A DNA stretch of 64,000 nucleotides from the NCBI RefSeq assembly GCF_002454115.1, contig NZ_DKIH01000005.1:72509-136508 (forward strand). The letters run 5' to 3'. The DNA is from Sphingopyxis sp. UBA6723 (GTDB lineage: Bacteria; Pseudomonadota; Alphaproteobacteria; Sphingomonadales; Sphingomonadaceae). Below the pieces are notes generated by a model. The model did no database searches, was not told where the DNA came from, and worked only from the letters and a program-made list of their open reading frames with translations. Positions 1-7,886 of this stretch are shown one piece after another. The stretch's first letter is position 1. The number at the start of each line of letters is the position of its first letter. The position numbers and the translations under genes are program-made.

Positions 1-128
1 TCGCGCTCGGGCTCGGTCTGCTTGGGCTGGCGGCCTTTTTCTGGTCGCTGCGCCGCGGGCAGTTCGACGATCTCGACGGCGCGGCGCTACGCATCTTTGT
101 CGAGGATGAAGAGGAGACGGCGCCATGA
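1..128 (+). CDS. ccoS: CcoS-like cbb3 oxidase maturation protein, 3' end
   Basis: Only the last 41 codons are present, read in the frame that starts at base 3. They show a hydrophobic segment (ALGLGLLGLAAFFWSL) followed by RRGQFDDLDGAALRI and an acidic tail. The W-S-L-R-x-G-Q-F-D-D-L-D signature after one membrane helix is characteristic of CcoS (FixS), the small inner-membrane protein needed for cofactor insertion into cbb3-type cytochrome oxidase. The stop codon overlaps the next start (ATGA at 125-128), so the two are probably co-translated. The neighbouring hemN fits a microaerobic haem/cbb3 cluster lying mostly upstream of the window. Confidence 0.85.
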   Translation, partial: ALGLGLLGLAAFFWSLRRGQFDDLDGAALRIFVEDEEETAP

Positions 129-352
129 TCGGCCGGGCGTTCGCTTCTCTGGCCGCGGCTACCGCTCTTGCGCTGGCGCCGCTGGCCGTTGATGCCCGCG
201 TCCTGATTGTCCCCGATTGCGGCGGCGGTCGCCACATGCTGCTCGTACCGGACGCGCCCGACGGGAGGGGTGAGAACGCTTGTGCCAAGGCCTGTCACGC
301 GATGACCGAGCGGCGCAGCAAATCTTTGGGCGTCAGGAAAAGCTGTTGCTAA
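125..352 (+). CDS. small secreted Cys-rich protein, unknown function
   Basis: 75 codons translationally coupled to ccoS by an ATGA overlap. The first 24 residues form a plausible Sec signal peptide (MIGRAFASLAAATALALAPLAVDA). The mature part has four cysteines besides a terminal CC pair, including CAKAC. I do not recognise a family. Placement between ccoS and hemN suggests an envelope role around the cbb3 oxidase, for example copper or haem handling, but that is inference only. Confidence 0.6.
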   Translation: MIGRAFASLAAATALALAPLAVDARVLIVPDCGGGRHMLLVPDAPDGRGENACAKACHAMTERRSKSLGVRKSCC

Positions 353-360
353 TCGCTGCG

Positions 361-374
361 TTGATCTGGGTCAA
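361..374 (+). promoter_or_regulatory. FNR/FixK box upstream of hemN
   Basis: TTGATCTGGGTCAA is a near-perfect FNR/FixK anaerobox (consensus TTGAT-N4-ATCAA). Its centre (367.5) lies 41.5 bp before the hemN ATG at 409, and a TAATCC element lies at 398-403. A class II activation geometry would put the transcription start at or next to the ATG, giving a leaderless hemN mRNA. Confidence 0.75.
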
Positions 375-408
375 TGCGACCGCGCCAGCCCCCGCCTAAT
401 CCGTCACC

Positions 409-1704
409 ATGTGGAGCTATTATCCCGACCTGCTGGCAACGCCGGTGCCGCGCTATACCAGCTATCCGACTGCGCTCGAATTCGGCGATGATGTCGGTGC
501 CGACGATTATGCCGCGGCGCTCGAACGGATAGAATCCGCGACCCCTGTCTCGCTGTACATCCATATCCCGTTTTGCGACCAGATTTGCTGGTATTGCGGC
601 TGCAACACCGGCGCCGCGAACCGCACCCAGCGCCTGAGCGACTATCTGACGGCGCTGCGCTCCGAAATAGCCATGGTCGCCAAGCGCATCGGGGGCCGCG
701 CGCGCGTGCAGCGCATCGCGTTCGGCGGCGGCAGTCCCAACGCCATCGCGCCGGTCGATTTTGTGCGCCTGCTCGACCGCATCCTGACCGTCTTCGACGT
801 CAGCGACCCCGACATTTCGATCGAGATCGACCCGCGCGGCTTTTCCGTCGATTGGGCGCGCGTCCTAGCTGCGTCCTCCGTCAAACGTGTCAGTCTGGGC
901 GTGCAGACCTTTGCGCCGCAGATCCAGCAGGCGATCGGGCGCGTTCAGCCGCTCGCCGATATCGAAAATGCGATGGCCAGCCTACGCCTGCGCGGCATCG
1001 ACGCGATCAATTTCGACCTGATGTACGGCCTGCCCGGGCAGAGCCTGGCTGACCTCGACGCCACCCTCGACGAAACGATCCGCCTCGCGCCGAGCCGCGT
1101 TGCGCTGTTCGGCTATGCGCATCTACCCGCGATGATCCCCCGCCAGCGACGGATCGACGCCAGCAATCTGCCCGATCACAAACTCCGCTTCGAACAGGCC
1201 GAGCTGGGCTTCGATCGTCTGACCGCAGCAGGCTATATCCCCATCGGCTTCGATCATTTTGCGCTGCCCGCCGATCCGCTGGCCATCGCCGCAAGCGAAG
1301 GGCGGGTGAACCGCAATTTCCAGGGCTTTACCGACGACGACGCGCCCATTCTGCTCGGCTTTGGCGCCAGCGCGATCAGCAAGTTTCCGGATCTGATTGT
1401 CCAGAATGAAAAGCGCGCGGGGCATTACCGCGACCTGATCGCCGAAGGTCGGCTGACCGCGACGCGCGGGGTGTCGATTGACGCGAACGAACGCGATCGC
1501 GGCGCAATCATTCGTGACCTGCTTTGCAGCGGTCGGGCGCGCATCCACGCGCCGATGTGTGAGGCTACGCATATCGCGATGGCTGCTCTCGAAGATCGGG
1601 GTCTGATCGGCTGGGAGGCCGATAATCTGATCATCCGCGATTGTGGTCGCCCCTATGCCCGTCATGTCGCAGCGCAATTCGATCGGGTCCGCGGAAAGCT
1701 ATAA
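409..1704 (+). CDS. hemN: oxygen-independent coproporphyrinogen III oxidase
   Basis: 431 aa radical SAM enzyme that decarboxylates coproporphyrinogen III to protoporphyrinogen IX without oxygen. The N-terminus has the HemN hallmark PRYTSYPTA. The 4Fe-4S motif PFCDQICWYCGC gives C56, C60 and C63 for the cluster plus the HemN-type extra C65, which separates true HemN from HemW-like proteins. GGGSPN and the GVQTF stretch are the expected SAM-binding surroundings. Length is close to the family (about 450). The start is chosen by homology and by the FNR box 41.5 bp upstream; no ribosome binding site is evident, consistent with a leaderless message. Confidence 0.95.
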   Translation: MWSYYPDLLATPVPRYTSYPTALEFGDDVGADDYAAALERIESATPVSLYIHIPFCDQICWYCGCNTGAANRTQRLSDYLTALRSEIAMVAKRIGGRARVQRIAFGGGSPNAIAPVDFVRLLDRILTVFDVSDPDISIEIDPRGFSVDWARVLAASSVKRVSLGVQTFAPQIQQAIGRVQPLADIENAMASLRLRGIDAINFDLMYGLPGQSLADLDATLDETIRLAPSRVALFGYAHLPAMIPRQRRIDASNLPDHKLRFEQAELGFDRLTAAGYIPIGFDHFALPADPLAIAASEGRVNRNFQGFTDDDAPILLGFGASAISKFPDLIVQNEKRAGHYRDLIAEGRLTATRGVSIDANERDRGAIIRDLLCSGRARIHAPMCEATHIAMAALEDRGLIGWEADNLIIRDCGRPYARHVAAQFDRVRGKL

Positions 1705-1876
1705 TTGCGGCGATCAGCCAAGGGGGACACAAGAACCAGACAACTCGCAATTTGCAGCGCAAAGTTGCGTTCTAGCCTTGTCGCTTGGCGGCGACAATTT
1801 TCTCCATCCAGCCTCCATTCGCTGACCGTTACCCATCGGCCACCGGCTTTACATGAGCGTTTTCCCTTTTGCCCAT

Positions 1877-2259
1877 TTTGGCCAAAGGAGAACGACTATA
1901 GGTAGGTCAAAATTCGAAATCGCGTCGGATGCTCGCGGGAGCCTACTCGCTTGGCGCGAGCGGCGCGGTGGACCGATCGACCATTATACTTACCCAGTCG
2001 CGTCGACCATTCTGCTCACATGAGCACGCGGCAGTATTCGCGCCTTGTAGATGAATGGATCAAGGCAGTTGGCCTCCGAAGCGAGGACTACGGTCCATAT
2101 TCGTTACGCAGAGCAAAGGCATCAATCATTTGCAAGGCGACGGGCAATCTGCGGGCGGTGCAAATTCTGCTTGGCCACACCAAAATCGAGAACACTGTTC
2201 GATACCTCGGCGTTGATGTGGAAGATGCGCTGACGTTGGCGGAAGGAATCGAAGTCTAA
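1877..2259 (+). pseudogene. tyrosine recombinase (integrase), truncated and frameshifted
   Basis: Two reading frames join into one integrase C-terminus. The first frame (about 1877-1975) reads GRSKFEIASDARGSLLAWRERRGG then breaks near TYP. The second (to the stop at 2257-2259) continues SRVDHSAHMSTRQYSRLVDEW, then SLRRAKASI and LLGHTKIENTVRYLG. These are the R-box region and the catalytic LLGH...YLG block of phage-type tyrosine recombinases. The N-terminal half is missing and the usual HSLRR is YSLRR. This is a dead integrase relic, probably marking an old integration event just downstream of hemN. No att duplication was found. Confidence 0.8.
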
Positions 2260-2376
2260 CGTGAACATCTGAAGCGCCTGAGAGCGAGCGCTCTGACGTG
2301 TCGCGGAACGTCCGCTCTCTTTGTTTGGTCGCCAAAAGCAGTCAGTCAGCAATCGGCCAATGGCGGCGATTAGGCT

Positions 2377-3636
2377 TTAGCCGCTAACGCAGCGCTGGCG
2401 AAGAATGATGTGATGGACGACCGGCCCTGCGGTGAAGCCATGAACGACGGTCGACAACAGGATAGTCAGCGCGATCGTTGCCCATAATTGCCCTTCGTTG
2501 ACCAGCTCGAGATGGCTGGTCGCATAGGCGAGATAGTAGATCGACCCGATCCCGCGCACACCATAGAAGGCGACGACCAGCCGGTCCTGCGAGGGCAGGT
2601 CAGCGTCGACCATGCTGAGCCACCCGGCGAGCGGGCGCACGATAAACAGCAGGCCGATAGCAATGCCCGCATGGGCCCAGTCGAGCTCACCGAACAGCAG
2701 CGGAAAGGTGCCGCCGATCAGTATCAGCAGCAGCGCGGTGAGCGCGAGCTCGATCGCTTCGTTGAAGCTGTGGAGCTTGCCGTGGAATTCATGGCTCGCC
2801 TCGAACCGGCGCAGCACGATCCCGGCGACAAAGCAGGCGATGAAGCCATAGCCTTCGACCAGTTCGGTCGCACCATAGCAGAGCAGCACCCCCGCGATCG
2901 CCAGCACGCCCGAGGCGGTGTCGGCAAGGACATTGCCCTGCGGGATGACGAACAGGATGCGCGCGAGCAGCCATCCGACCACCGCGCCGCCGATGCAGCC
3001 GACCAGGATGCGATAGACGACGTCAACCAGCAGCCACTCGCCCAGCATCGCGGCGGAAAAGCCGGTGGTGCCGACGAGCAGGCCGAGATAGACGAACGGG
3101 AAAGCCAGTCCGTCGTTCAGCCCGGCCTCGGTGGTCAGCGCAAAGCGTACCGGCTGTTCCTCGCCTTCGGTGGGCGGCCCGACCTGGACTTCGCCGGCGA
3201 GCACGGGGTCGGTCGGTGCGAGCACCGCGCCGAGCAGGATTGCGCCCGCCAGCGTCATGCCGGCAAAGGCCAGACCCATGAACGCCACCGCGGCGATCGT
3301 CAGTGGCATCGCAATTGCCAGCAGCCGGATTGTCGGGCGCCAACGGCGATAGTTCGACAGGTCGTCGATGCGGATACCCGTTCCGAACAGCGCGACGATG
3401 ACCGCAAGCTCGCTGGCCAGCTCCCAGAATTTCGGAGCGTCCCTGGGATCGAGCCCTTTAGCGACATCGGGCAATATCAGGTAGATCGCGATCCCGAACA
3501 GGATGAGCAGTGCCGAGGCCGCCGGTTCGCGCCCCGACAGAAAGCGGGGCAGCCAAAAGGCCGCGATAATCCCGGCGCCGATCAGCGCCATACCGACATG
3601 ATAGCTACTCAATGCAAAGAAGGGTTGATCGTCCAT
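2377..3636 (-). CDS. CPA1-type Na+/H+ (cation/proton) antiporter
   Basis: 419 aa integral membrane protein with about 12 hydrophobic segments, matching the Na_H_Exchanger family (NhaP/CPA1). The conserved transport-site pair Asn-Asp is visible in TTEAGLNDGLAFPFVYLG. It lacks the long cytosolic tail of eukaryotic NHE proteins. It begins one base after the stop of the mgtC-like gene upstream on the same strand, so the two form an operon, probably for ion homeostasis under osmotic or pH stress. The upstream GCAAC-N16-CGTT promoter at 4410-4434 would serve both genes. Confidence 0.88.
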   Translation of the reverse strand: MDDQPFFALSSYHVGMALIGAGIIAAFWLPRFLSGREPAASALLILFGIAIYLILPDVAKGLDPRDAPKFWELASELAVIVALFGTGIRIDDLSNYRRWRPTIRLLAIAMPLTIAAVAFMGLAFAGMTLAGAILLGAVLAPTDPVLAGEVQVGPPTEGEEQPVRFALTTEAGLNDGLAFPFVYLGLLVGTTGFSAAMLGEWLLVDVVYRILVGCIGGAVVGWLLARILFVIPQGNVLADTASGVLAIAGVLLCYGATELVEGYGFIACFVAGIVLRRFEASHEFHGKLHSFNEAIELALTALLLILIGGTFPLLFGELDWAHAGIAIGLLFIVRPLAGWLSMVDADLPSQDRLVVAFYGVRGIGSIYYLAYATSHLELVNEGQLWATIALTILLSTVVHGFTAGPVVHHIILRQRCVSG

Positions 3637-4323
3637 TCAGGCCTGTTGGGGGCGGATTTCAAAGCCGGTGACATTGGGATCAACTGACAGGCTCGCGGCC
3701 AGTTGCTCGGCGCGGCCTTCGCTGTAGCCGTGGGCGATGGCGCCATATTCCACGACATCGTCGTTCATCGACTGGTCGATGGTGATGGATCGGAGCTTGT
3801 GGTCGGCGAGCAGCGTGGCGAAGTCGCCCAGCGCAACGGCCTTTGACCGGCGATAGCGGACCTTTAGATGCACGATGCGTTGCTGCGGAGCGCGCCGGTC
3901 GGTGATCGTGACGGCGGCCAGCACCAGCACCGTCGCGGTCGCCGCAAAGATTGCCAGCTCGTAAAAGCCGATACCGAACAATATGCCCAGCGTCGCGGTC
4001 ATCCACAGCGAAGCGGCGGTGGTGAGCCCGCGGACGTTGAACCCTTCGCGAAAGATCACCCCGCCGCACAGAAAGCCAATGCCGGTCAGAATGCCGTGCG
4101 CCATGCGCACCGGATCGATGCGGACCACCTCGACCGGGGCGTCGTTGAGCCACGCCATCTGATGCACCGCCGAAAGCATCAACAGACAGCAGGACAGTCC
4201 CACCAGAATATGCGTGCGCAGCCCGGCGGGACTGGCCCGATATTCGCGTTCGGCGCCGATTAGGGCGCTGGCCACAATCGCGCCGATGATCGGCCAGAAC
4301 AGGTCGGGGTCGAGCAGTTCCAA
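3637..4323 (-). CDS. MgtC/SapB family membrane protein
   Basis: 228 aa. The N-terminal half has the MgtC signature GAEREYRASPAGLRTHILVGLSC, HGILTGIGFLCGGVI and VRGLTTAASLWMTATLG spread over four to five membrane helices. The C-terminal about 90 residues form a soluble domain, as in many MgtC/SapB proteins. The family modulates F1Fo ATP synthase and survival in low Mg2+ or acid in other bacteria; the role here is inferred. First gene of a two-gene operon with the antiporter (stop and next start abut). Confidence 0.88.
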   Translation of the reverse strand: MELLDPDLFWPIIGAIVASALIGAEREYRASPAGLRTHILVGLSCCLLMLSAVHQMAWLNDAPVEVVRIDPVRMAHGILTGIGFLCGGVIFREGFNVRGLTTAASLWMTATLGILFGIGFYELAIFAATATVLVLAAVTITDRRAPQQRIVHLKVRYRRSKAVALGDFATLLADHKLRSITIDQSMNDDVVEYGAIAHGYSEGRAEQLAASLSVDPNVTGFEIRPQQA

Positions 4324-4409
4324 TTATCTCGTCCTGATGATGGAGCGGGTAAGACAGCGAATACGGAATGCGGCGCGGCGGAATGGTGATGGCGTTGTCA
4401 CAAATTTGC

Positions 4410-4434
4410 AACGCGCGCTGGATGCGGCGGTTGC
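4410..4434 (-). promoter_or_regulatory. EcfG-type (general stress) promoter of the mgtC-antiporter operon
   Basis: On the minus strand GCAAC (4434-4430), a 16-bp spacer and CGTT (4413-4410). This matches the alphaproteobacterial EcfG/sigma-T promoter except for C instead of G at position 2, a variant seen repeatedly in this window in front of paralogues. It would give a leader of about 80 nt before the ATG at 4323. Confidence 0.6.
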
Positions 4435-4493
4435 AAAGCGTGGCAGGGAGGCAGTCCATCCCGGCATCATTGGCGCGCCAGCATCTCCGCGGC

Positions 4494-4507
4494 CTAACAT
4501 GGATCAA
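4494..4507. promoter_or_regulatory. Crp/Fnr-FixK-like box
   Basis: CTAACATGGATCAA matches the window consensus TTAACCTSGATCAA at 12 of 14 positions (counting S as either base). It lies 68 bp upstream (centre to start) of the small gene at 4569, and the paralogue at 63372 has a similar box at 78 bp. Confidence 0.5.
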
Positions 4508-4568
4508 GACGAATTCGCGCCGGGGAAGGGGCGTTTGCGTTAAGATACGGCATCGCAAGGGGCTGCCA

Positions 4569-5000
4569 ATGACGATCGACAAAGCACTGATATGGCAGAC
4601 CGTCCTTGCCGCAGAGGACGAGCATGGAGAGGCGGCCGAGGCCTATGCGCGCGCCAATGCAGCACAGGCCGCGGTCGAGGGGGATGAGGCGCAGGCCGCC
4701 TTGTGGGAAGCGACCGCTGAAGCGTTACAGACGCTTCATACGATCAATTGTCACGGAGCGCGCCTTCGCCGCGCACAGGAGTGCGGGCGCCGAGACGTCA
4801 GTAAGCGGGCGGATCGCTGGCGGGAAAGGATTCGTCCGCCGCTTCATCGACGCGGTCCCAGTCGCGGCGGGGCGCATCGCGCATTCCGGCGGGACCGGCC
4901 GAGCGCGTCTGGTCGAAATTCTCGGGGTCGGTTTCGCGATCGGCGAAAGCAGCCGAATGCGAATCCTGGGTCGATGCGCCGGACTTGCGGTCGCGGGTGA
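4569..5000 (+). CDS. small DUF6961-like protein with an odd C-terminal extension
   Basis: The first 60 residues (MTIDKALIWQTVLAAEDEHG... ALWEATAEALQTLHTI) align with two other small proteins here, at 28012 and 63175: an invariant tryptophan near position 9, an acidic/Ala-rich helix and a second tryptophan before LxxLH. I associate this pattern with the sphingomonad DUF6961 family, from memory only. The paralogues are 65 and 81 aa, but this frame runs on to 143 aa through Arg-rich sequence antisense to the gene at 4798-5094. The tail is therefore probably spurious and may reflect a lost stop or a frameshift near 4745. A ribosome site AAGGGGC precedes the ATG. Confidence 0.6.
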   Translation: MTIDKALIWQTVLAAEDEHGEAAEAYARANAAQAAVEGDEAQAALWEATAEALQTLHTINCHGARLRRAQECGRRDVSKRADRWRERIRPPLHRRGPSRGGAHRAFRRDRPSASGRNSRGRFRDRRKQPNANPGSMRRTCGRG

Positions 5001-5094
5001 ACCAGAAGAGGCCGCTGAGCACGGCGGCGCCGACAAACTTGCCGAAATATCCGCTTTTGCCTTTGGTAGCCGTCGAGGGTGTCGTGTTGGTCAT
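4798..5094 (-). CDS. small membrane-anchored protein with conserved DPPAY tail
   Basis: 98 aa, start at ATG 5094 behind AAGGAACG. An N-terminal hydrophobic stretch (YFGKFVGAAVLSGLFWFTR) is followed by a charged region and a conserved C-terminal block: HSAAFADRETDPENFDQTRSAGP...WDRVDEAADESFPASDPPAY. The gene at 34557-34850 encodes a clear paralogue with the same tail. Function unknown. Regulation is well marked: a GCAAC-N16-CGTT promoter (5143-5119) with a FixK-like box 30.5 bp further upstream, the same geometry as at both crp cassettes. Confidence 0.8.
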   Translation of the reverse strand: MTNTTPSTATKGKSGYFGKFVGAAVLSGLFWFTRDRKSGASTQDSHSAAFADRETDPENFDQTRSAGPAGMRDAPRRDWDRVDEAADESFPASDPPAY

Positions 5095-5118
5095 GAGATC
5101 GTTCCTTTTCGGACGATC

Positions 5119-5143
5119 AACGGGGCCGCGTTGCGAAAGTTGC
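5119..5143 (-). promoter_or_regulatory. EcfG-type promoter for the gene at 4798-5094
   Basis: Minus strand GCAAC (5143-5139), N16, CGTT (5122-5119). The expected transcript start, near 5110, leaves a short leader carrying the ribosome site. Confidence 0.6.
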
Positions 5144-5164
5144 CGGGTCGCGGCGCTATTCGCG

Positions 5165-5178
5165 TTAACCTCGATCAA
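5165..5178. promoter_or_regulatory. Crp/Fnr-FixK-like box
   Basis: TTAACCTCGATCAA, identical to the box at 16728-16741. The centre is 30.5 bp from the centre of the -35 at 5139-5143. Confidence 0.65.
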
Positions 5179-5226
5179 CTTGGACCGATTGGTCGGCAGG
5201 CAACCGACCGGCTCGGACAAATCGAT

Positions 5227-5240
5227 GCAATCCAGGTTAA
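5227..5240. promoter_or_regulatory. Crp/Fnr-FixK-like box upstream of gntA1
   Basis: GCAATCCAGGTTAA; the reverse complement TTAACCTGGATTGC matches the consensus at 11 of 14. The centre is 15.5 bp from the centre of the -35 at 5247-5251, the spacing also seen at gntA2, the hydrolase gene and the 741-aa gene. Confidence 0.55.
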
Positions 5241-5246
5241 TCTGTC

Positions 5247-5271
5247 GCAACCGGACACTCTGCCAACGGTT
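5247..5271 (+). promoter_or_regulatory. EcfG-type promoter of gntA1
   Basis: GCAAC (5247-5251), N16, GGTT (5268-5271). The predicted start lies at about 5279, directly before the ATG at 5280, suggesting a leaderless transcript. The paralogue gntA2 has the same GCAAC-N16-GGTT at the same distance. Confidence 0.65.
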
Positions 5272-5279
5272 ACTCGCCC

Positions 5280-6086
5280 ATGCTTTACCCCGTCGATGAC
5301 TCCAGCCACCCGCTGGCCCAGCGCTTTCAGGCGTTCATTCGCGATCCGGCGTTTCCTTGCGTCGGTGCCAAGTCGGCGCTTGCGAAAGAACAGATGCGGA
5401 TTGTCGTCGGCCGCGATATGTGTTCGGCGTGGGACGATCTGCGCATCTATCCCAATCTGCTCGATCTGGCGTCCAGCTATGCGCGCGAGCCGACGCTGTT
5501 CCACTCGCTCGCGGTGCTGTTCGAAACCGATAATGCGCTGGACGAAGAGGCATTTGAGCGATGCCTCTGGGCGCGGCTGGAATCGCTGACCGACAAAGAT
5601 GATTTTCACGGACAGCGCGCCGACCCGCGCGTCAGCGCCGATCCTGGCGACCCGCATTTTTCGTTGAGCTTTGGCGGCGAGGCGTTTTTTGTCGTCGGCC
5701 TGCATCCGCAGGCCAGCCGACCGGCAAGACGCTTCGAGCGTCCGGCGCTGATCTTCAACCTGCACGACCAGTTCGTCCAGTTGCGGGCCAGCGGCGTGTA
5801 TGACAAGATGCGCAGTACAATCATTGCGCGCGATGTGGCGCTGGCGGGTAACGTCAACCCAATGCTGGCGCGGCACGGCAGCGTGTCGGAAGCGCGGCAA
5901 TATTCGGGCCGCGTTGTTGGGGCCGATTGGGCTTGTCCATTCGCCGGTCGAAGCGGTGCCTTTGCGCCGGAAGGGAAGGGGCAAGCAATGTTTCCAGATT
6001 TGCGTAGCCTCAACGTGACCGAAACCGTGTCCGGTGCCTGCTCGCGATCGCCGTCGCCGACGCGTTTCGCGGTGGCTGGACAATAG
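5280..6086 (+). CDS. YqcI/YcgG family protein (GntA-like haem-dependent N-hydroxylase family), copy 1
   Basis: 268 aa. The sequence carries the YqcI/YcgG family features: FPCVGAKSALAK, a central SFGGEAFFVVGLHPQASRPAR, ALIFNLHDQF and a C-terminal NPMLARHGSVSEARQYSGR...CPF. Family knowledge: the member GntA is a haem-dependent N-hydroxylase acting on a guanidino compound in guanitoxin synthesis. The substrate here is unknown and no guanitoxin pathway is visible. A second copy at 25546-26265 is very similar over about 235 residues but ends differently; this copy has a tail of about 45 residues of no recognisable similarity. Start 5280 aligns with the paralogue and is supported by the leaderless promoter. 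The flavoprotein gene follows 2 bp later. Confidence 0.85.
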   Translation: MLYPVDDSSHPLAQRFQAFIRDPAFPCVGAKSALAKEQMRIVVGRDMCSAWDDLRIYPNLLDLASSYAREPTLFHSLAVLFETDNALDEEAFERCLWARLESLTDKDDFHGQRADPRVSADPGDPHFSLSFGGEAFFVVGLHPQASRPARRFERPALIFNLHDQFVQLRASGVYDKMRSTIIARDVALAGNVNPMLARHGSVSEARQYSGRVVGADWACPFAGRSGAFAPEGKGQAMFPDLRSLNVTETVSGACSRSPSPTRFAVAGQ

Positions 6087-6088
6087 AA

Positions 6089-7015
6089 GTGCCGCACGCC
6101 GCGCCATCGTCGCTGGATTGCCTGGTCATCGGCGGCGGGCCGGCGGGGTTGACCGCGGCCATCTATCTGGCGCGATTTCACTTGTCGGTAGCGGTTGTGG
6201 ATGCGGGGCAGAGCCGCGCCAGCCTGATCCCGCTGACTCGCAATCACGCCGGATTTCCCGACGGGATATCGGGAAACGACCTGCTGATGCGAATGCGCGA
6301 GCAGGCGCGCCTTTATCGTGCTGATTTGCGTGAAGGCCGGGTCGACAGCATCGTGCGCAACGGCGACGATTTCGTTGCGACAATGGAAGGGTCCGCCATT
6401 GCTGCGCGGTCTGTCCTGCTCGCGACGGGCGTGGTCAACCGGCGTCCCGCGATGCTGGACGACGCTGCGCATCAACAGGCGTTAAATGACGGCCGGCTGC
6501 GCTATTGTCCGATCTGCGATGGATATGAGGTCACCGACCGCCGGATCGCGGTGCTCGGCACCGGCGATCGGGGCTGCGATGAGGCCCTGTTTCTGCGCAG
6601 CTACACCGCCGACATCACGCTGGTCGCACCCGAAGGTGGCCACGAACTGGACGATGCTCATTATGGGCGATTGCGTGACGCCGGTATCAAGGTGGTTGGC
6701 AGCTGCCGGGCCATCGCGTTGGCGGACGACGCCATCGTGCTGCGGGTCAATGGCGACCGGCTGTCTTTCGATAGCCTCTATCCGGCTTTGGGTTCCGACG
6801 TCTGTTCCGAGCTGGCCGCACCATTGGGCGCCGTGATGTCCGAAGCGGGTTGCCTGAAGGTCGATACGCACCAGCGCACTAACGTCCCCGGCCTCTATGC
6901 TGCTGGCGACGTCGTGCTCGGGCTCGACCAGATCAGCCATGCGATGGGCGGGGGCGGCGTGGCGGCAACGACCATTCGCAACGATCTGGCGGAAAAAGCG
7001 CCGCTTCGCCGCTGA
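6089..7015 (+). CDS. thioredoxin-reductase-like NAD(P)/FAD oxidoreductase
   Basis: 308 aa, GTG start. The N-terminal FAD motif is VIGGGPAGLTAAIYLA. The redox-active dithiol CPICD gives C140 and C143, and a second dinucleotide motif starts VLGTGDRG. The C-terminal VPGLYAAGDVVLGLDQISHAMG binds the FAD ribityl chain. It belongs to the thioredoxin-reductase-like class, but without an adjacent thioredoxin its electron acceptor is unknown. It is tightly linked to gntA1 (2-bp gap), so it could be its reductase partner. A degraded second copy of its 3' part lies at 43594-43812, also close to a crp paralogue. Confidence 0.88.
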   Translation: MPHAAPSSLDCLVIGGGPAGLTAAIYLARFHLSVAVVDAGQSRASLIPLTRNHAGFPDGISGNDLLMRMREQARLYRADLREGRVDSIVRNGDDFVATMEGSAIAARSVLLATGVVNRRPAMLDDAAHQQALNDGRLRYCPICDGYEVTDRRIAVLGTGDRGCDEALFLRSYTADITLVAPEGGHELDDAHYGRLRDAGIKVVGSCRAIALADDAIVLRVNGDRLSFDSLYPALGSDVCSELAAPLGAVMSEAGCLKVDTHQRTNVPGLYAAGDVVLGLDQISHAMGGGGVAATTIRNDLAEKAPLRR

Positions 7016-7021
7016 CGGAAA

Positions 7022-7035
7022 CTAACCTGCATCAT
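7022..7035. promoter_or_regulatory. Crp/Fnr-FixK-like box upstream of crp copy 1
   Basis: CTAACCTGCATCAT. Copy 2 has TTAACCTGCATCAT at 46182-46195, at almost the same distance from its gene (114.5 versus 112.5 bp), while surrounding sequence has diverged. Confidence 0.65.
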
Positions 7036-7056
7036 GCGTTTAACCGCGCCTGCCAT

Positions 7057-7081
7057 GCAACAGCAGGCGATGTCGCTCGTT
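7057..7081 (+). promoter_or_regulatory. EcfG-type promoter of crp copy 1
   Basis: GCAAC (7057-7061), N16, CGTT (7078-7081). The identical element precedes crp copy 2 at 46218-46242. The centre-to-centre distance from the upstream box is 30.5 bp here and 31.5 bp there. Confidence 0.7.
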
Positions 7082-7142
7082 AGGACCGTGGCACCGGGTG
7101 ATCGCTGATCCATCGCGAACCTGGTCGCAGGGATCGTACGAC

Positions 7143-7886
7143 ATGTTTACCGAACGCTTTTTGAGAGACAAACGCGGTGCGAGCCTCGAGGCGGACGAGC
7201 GCGCACGGATCGAGGCCGCCATCAGTGAGGTCAAGACCTTTGGCCCGCGCAATATCGTCGCGCGCGCCGGCGAACCGCTCACCAACAGCACCTTGCTGCT
7301 CGAAGGCATCATGTCGCGCTATCTCGACGACCGGAACGGGCTGCGTCAGCTTGTGGCGATCCATTTTCCCGGCGACTTTCTCGATCTCCACGCCTTTCCG
7401 CTCAAGGTGCTCGACCATGATGTCGCGACGCTGACGACCGCGACGGTCGCGACCGTCCCGCACGCCGAGATCGAGGCGATCGCAGAGGAAATGCCGCAGC
7501 TGATCCGCAAGCTGTGGTTTGCGACCCTGCTCGACGCGGCGATCCACCGCGCGTGGCTGTTTCGGCTCGGCCGCCTCGATGCCACGGGGCGCGTCGCGCA
7601 TTTTCTGTGCGAAACCAACGCGCGGCTTTTTTCGGCGGGCCTTAGCGACGGCCGCCGTTTCGCGCTCGCGCTGACGCAGGCCGACCTCGCCGAAATCTGC
7701 GGGCTGACAACCGTCCATGTGAACCGCGTGATGCGGCAGTTGCGCGAGGAGCAGCTTTGCCTGTTCCGCTCGTCGCTGGTCGAAATCCTCGACCCCGCCG
7801 GACTCGCCAAGCGCGCGCAATTCGACCCCGCCTACCTGTATATCGACGACGATAGCCAGCTCCCCTCCGTGCAAAGGCCAAAATGA
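7143..7886 (+). CDS. Crp/Fnr family transcription regulator, copy 1
   Basis: 247 aa. Residues about 30-130 resemble a cyclic-nucleotide-binding-like beta barrel (QLVAIHFPGDFLDLHAFPL), followed by a dimerisation helix (WLFRLGRLDATGRVAHFLCE). A winged helix-turn-helix lies near 175-210 (LTQADLAEICGLTTVHVNRVMRQLREE). No FNR-type cysteine cluster is present, so it is not an oxygen-sensing Fe-S FNR. It is about 70% identical by eye to the gene at 46301-47050. Start at ATG 7143 (MFTERFLR) is common to both. Its stop overlaps the next start (ATGA), as in copy 2. The upstream box suggests auto- or cross-regulation. Confidence 0.92.
   Translation: MFTERFLRDKRGASLEADERARIEAAISEVKTFGPRNIVARAGEPLTNSTLLLEGIMSRYLDDRNGLRQLVAIHFPGDFLDLHAFPLKVLDHDVATLTTATVATVPHAEIEAIAEEMPQLIRKLWFATLLDAAIHRAWLFRLGRLDATGRVAHFLCETNARLFSAGLSDGRRFALALTQADLAEICGLTTVHVNRVMRQLREEQLCLFRSSLVEILDPAGLAKRAQFDPAYLYIDDDSQLPSVQRPK

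Noticed and set aside
2488..3687. Long antisense ORF (399 codons) opposite the antiporter gene
   Set aside because: Its translation is Gln/Arg/Asp-rich and lacks family features. It mirrors a well-supported membrane protein on the other strand, a GC-codon artefact.
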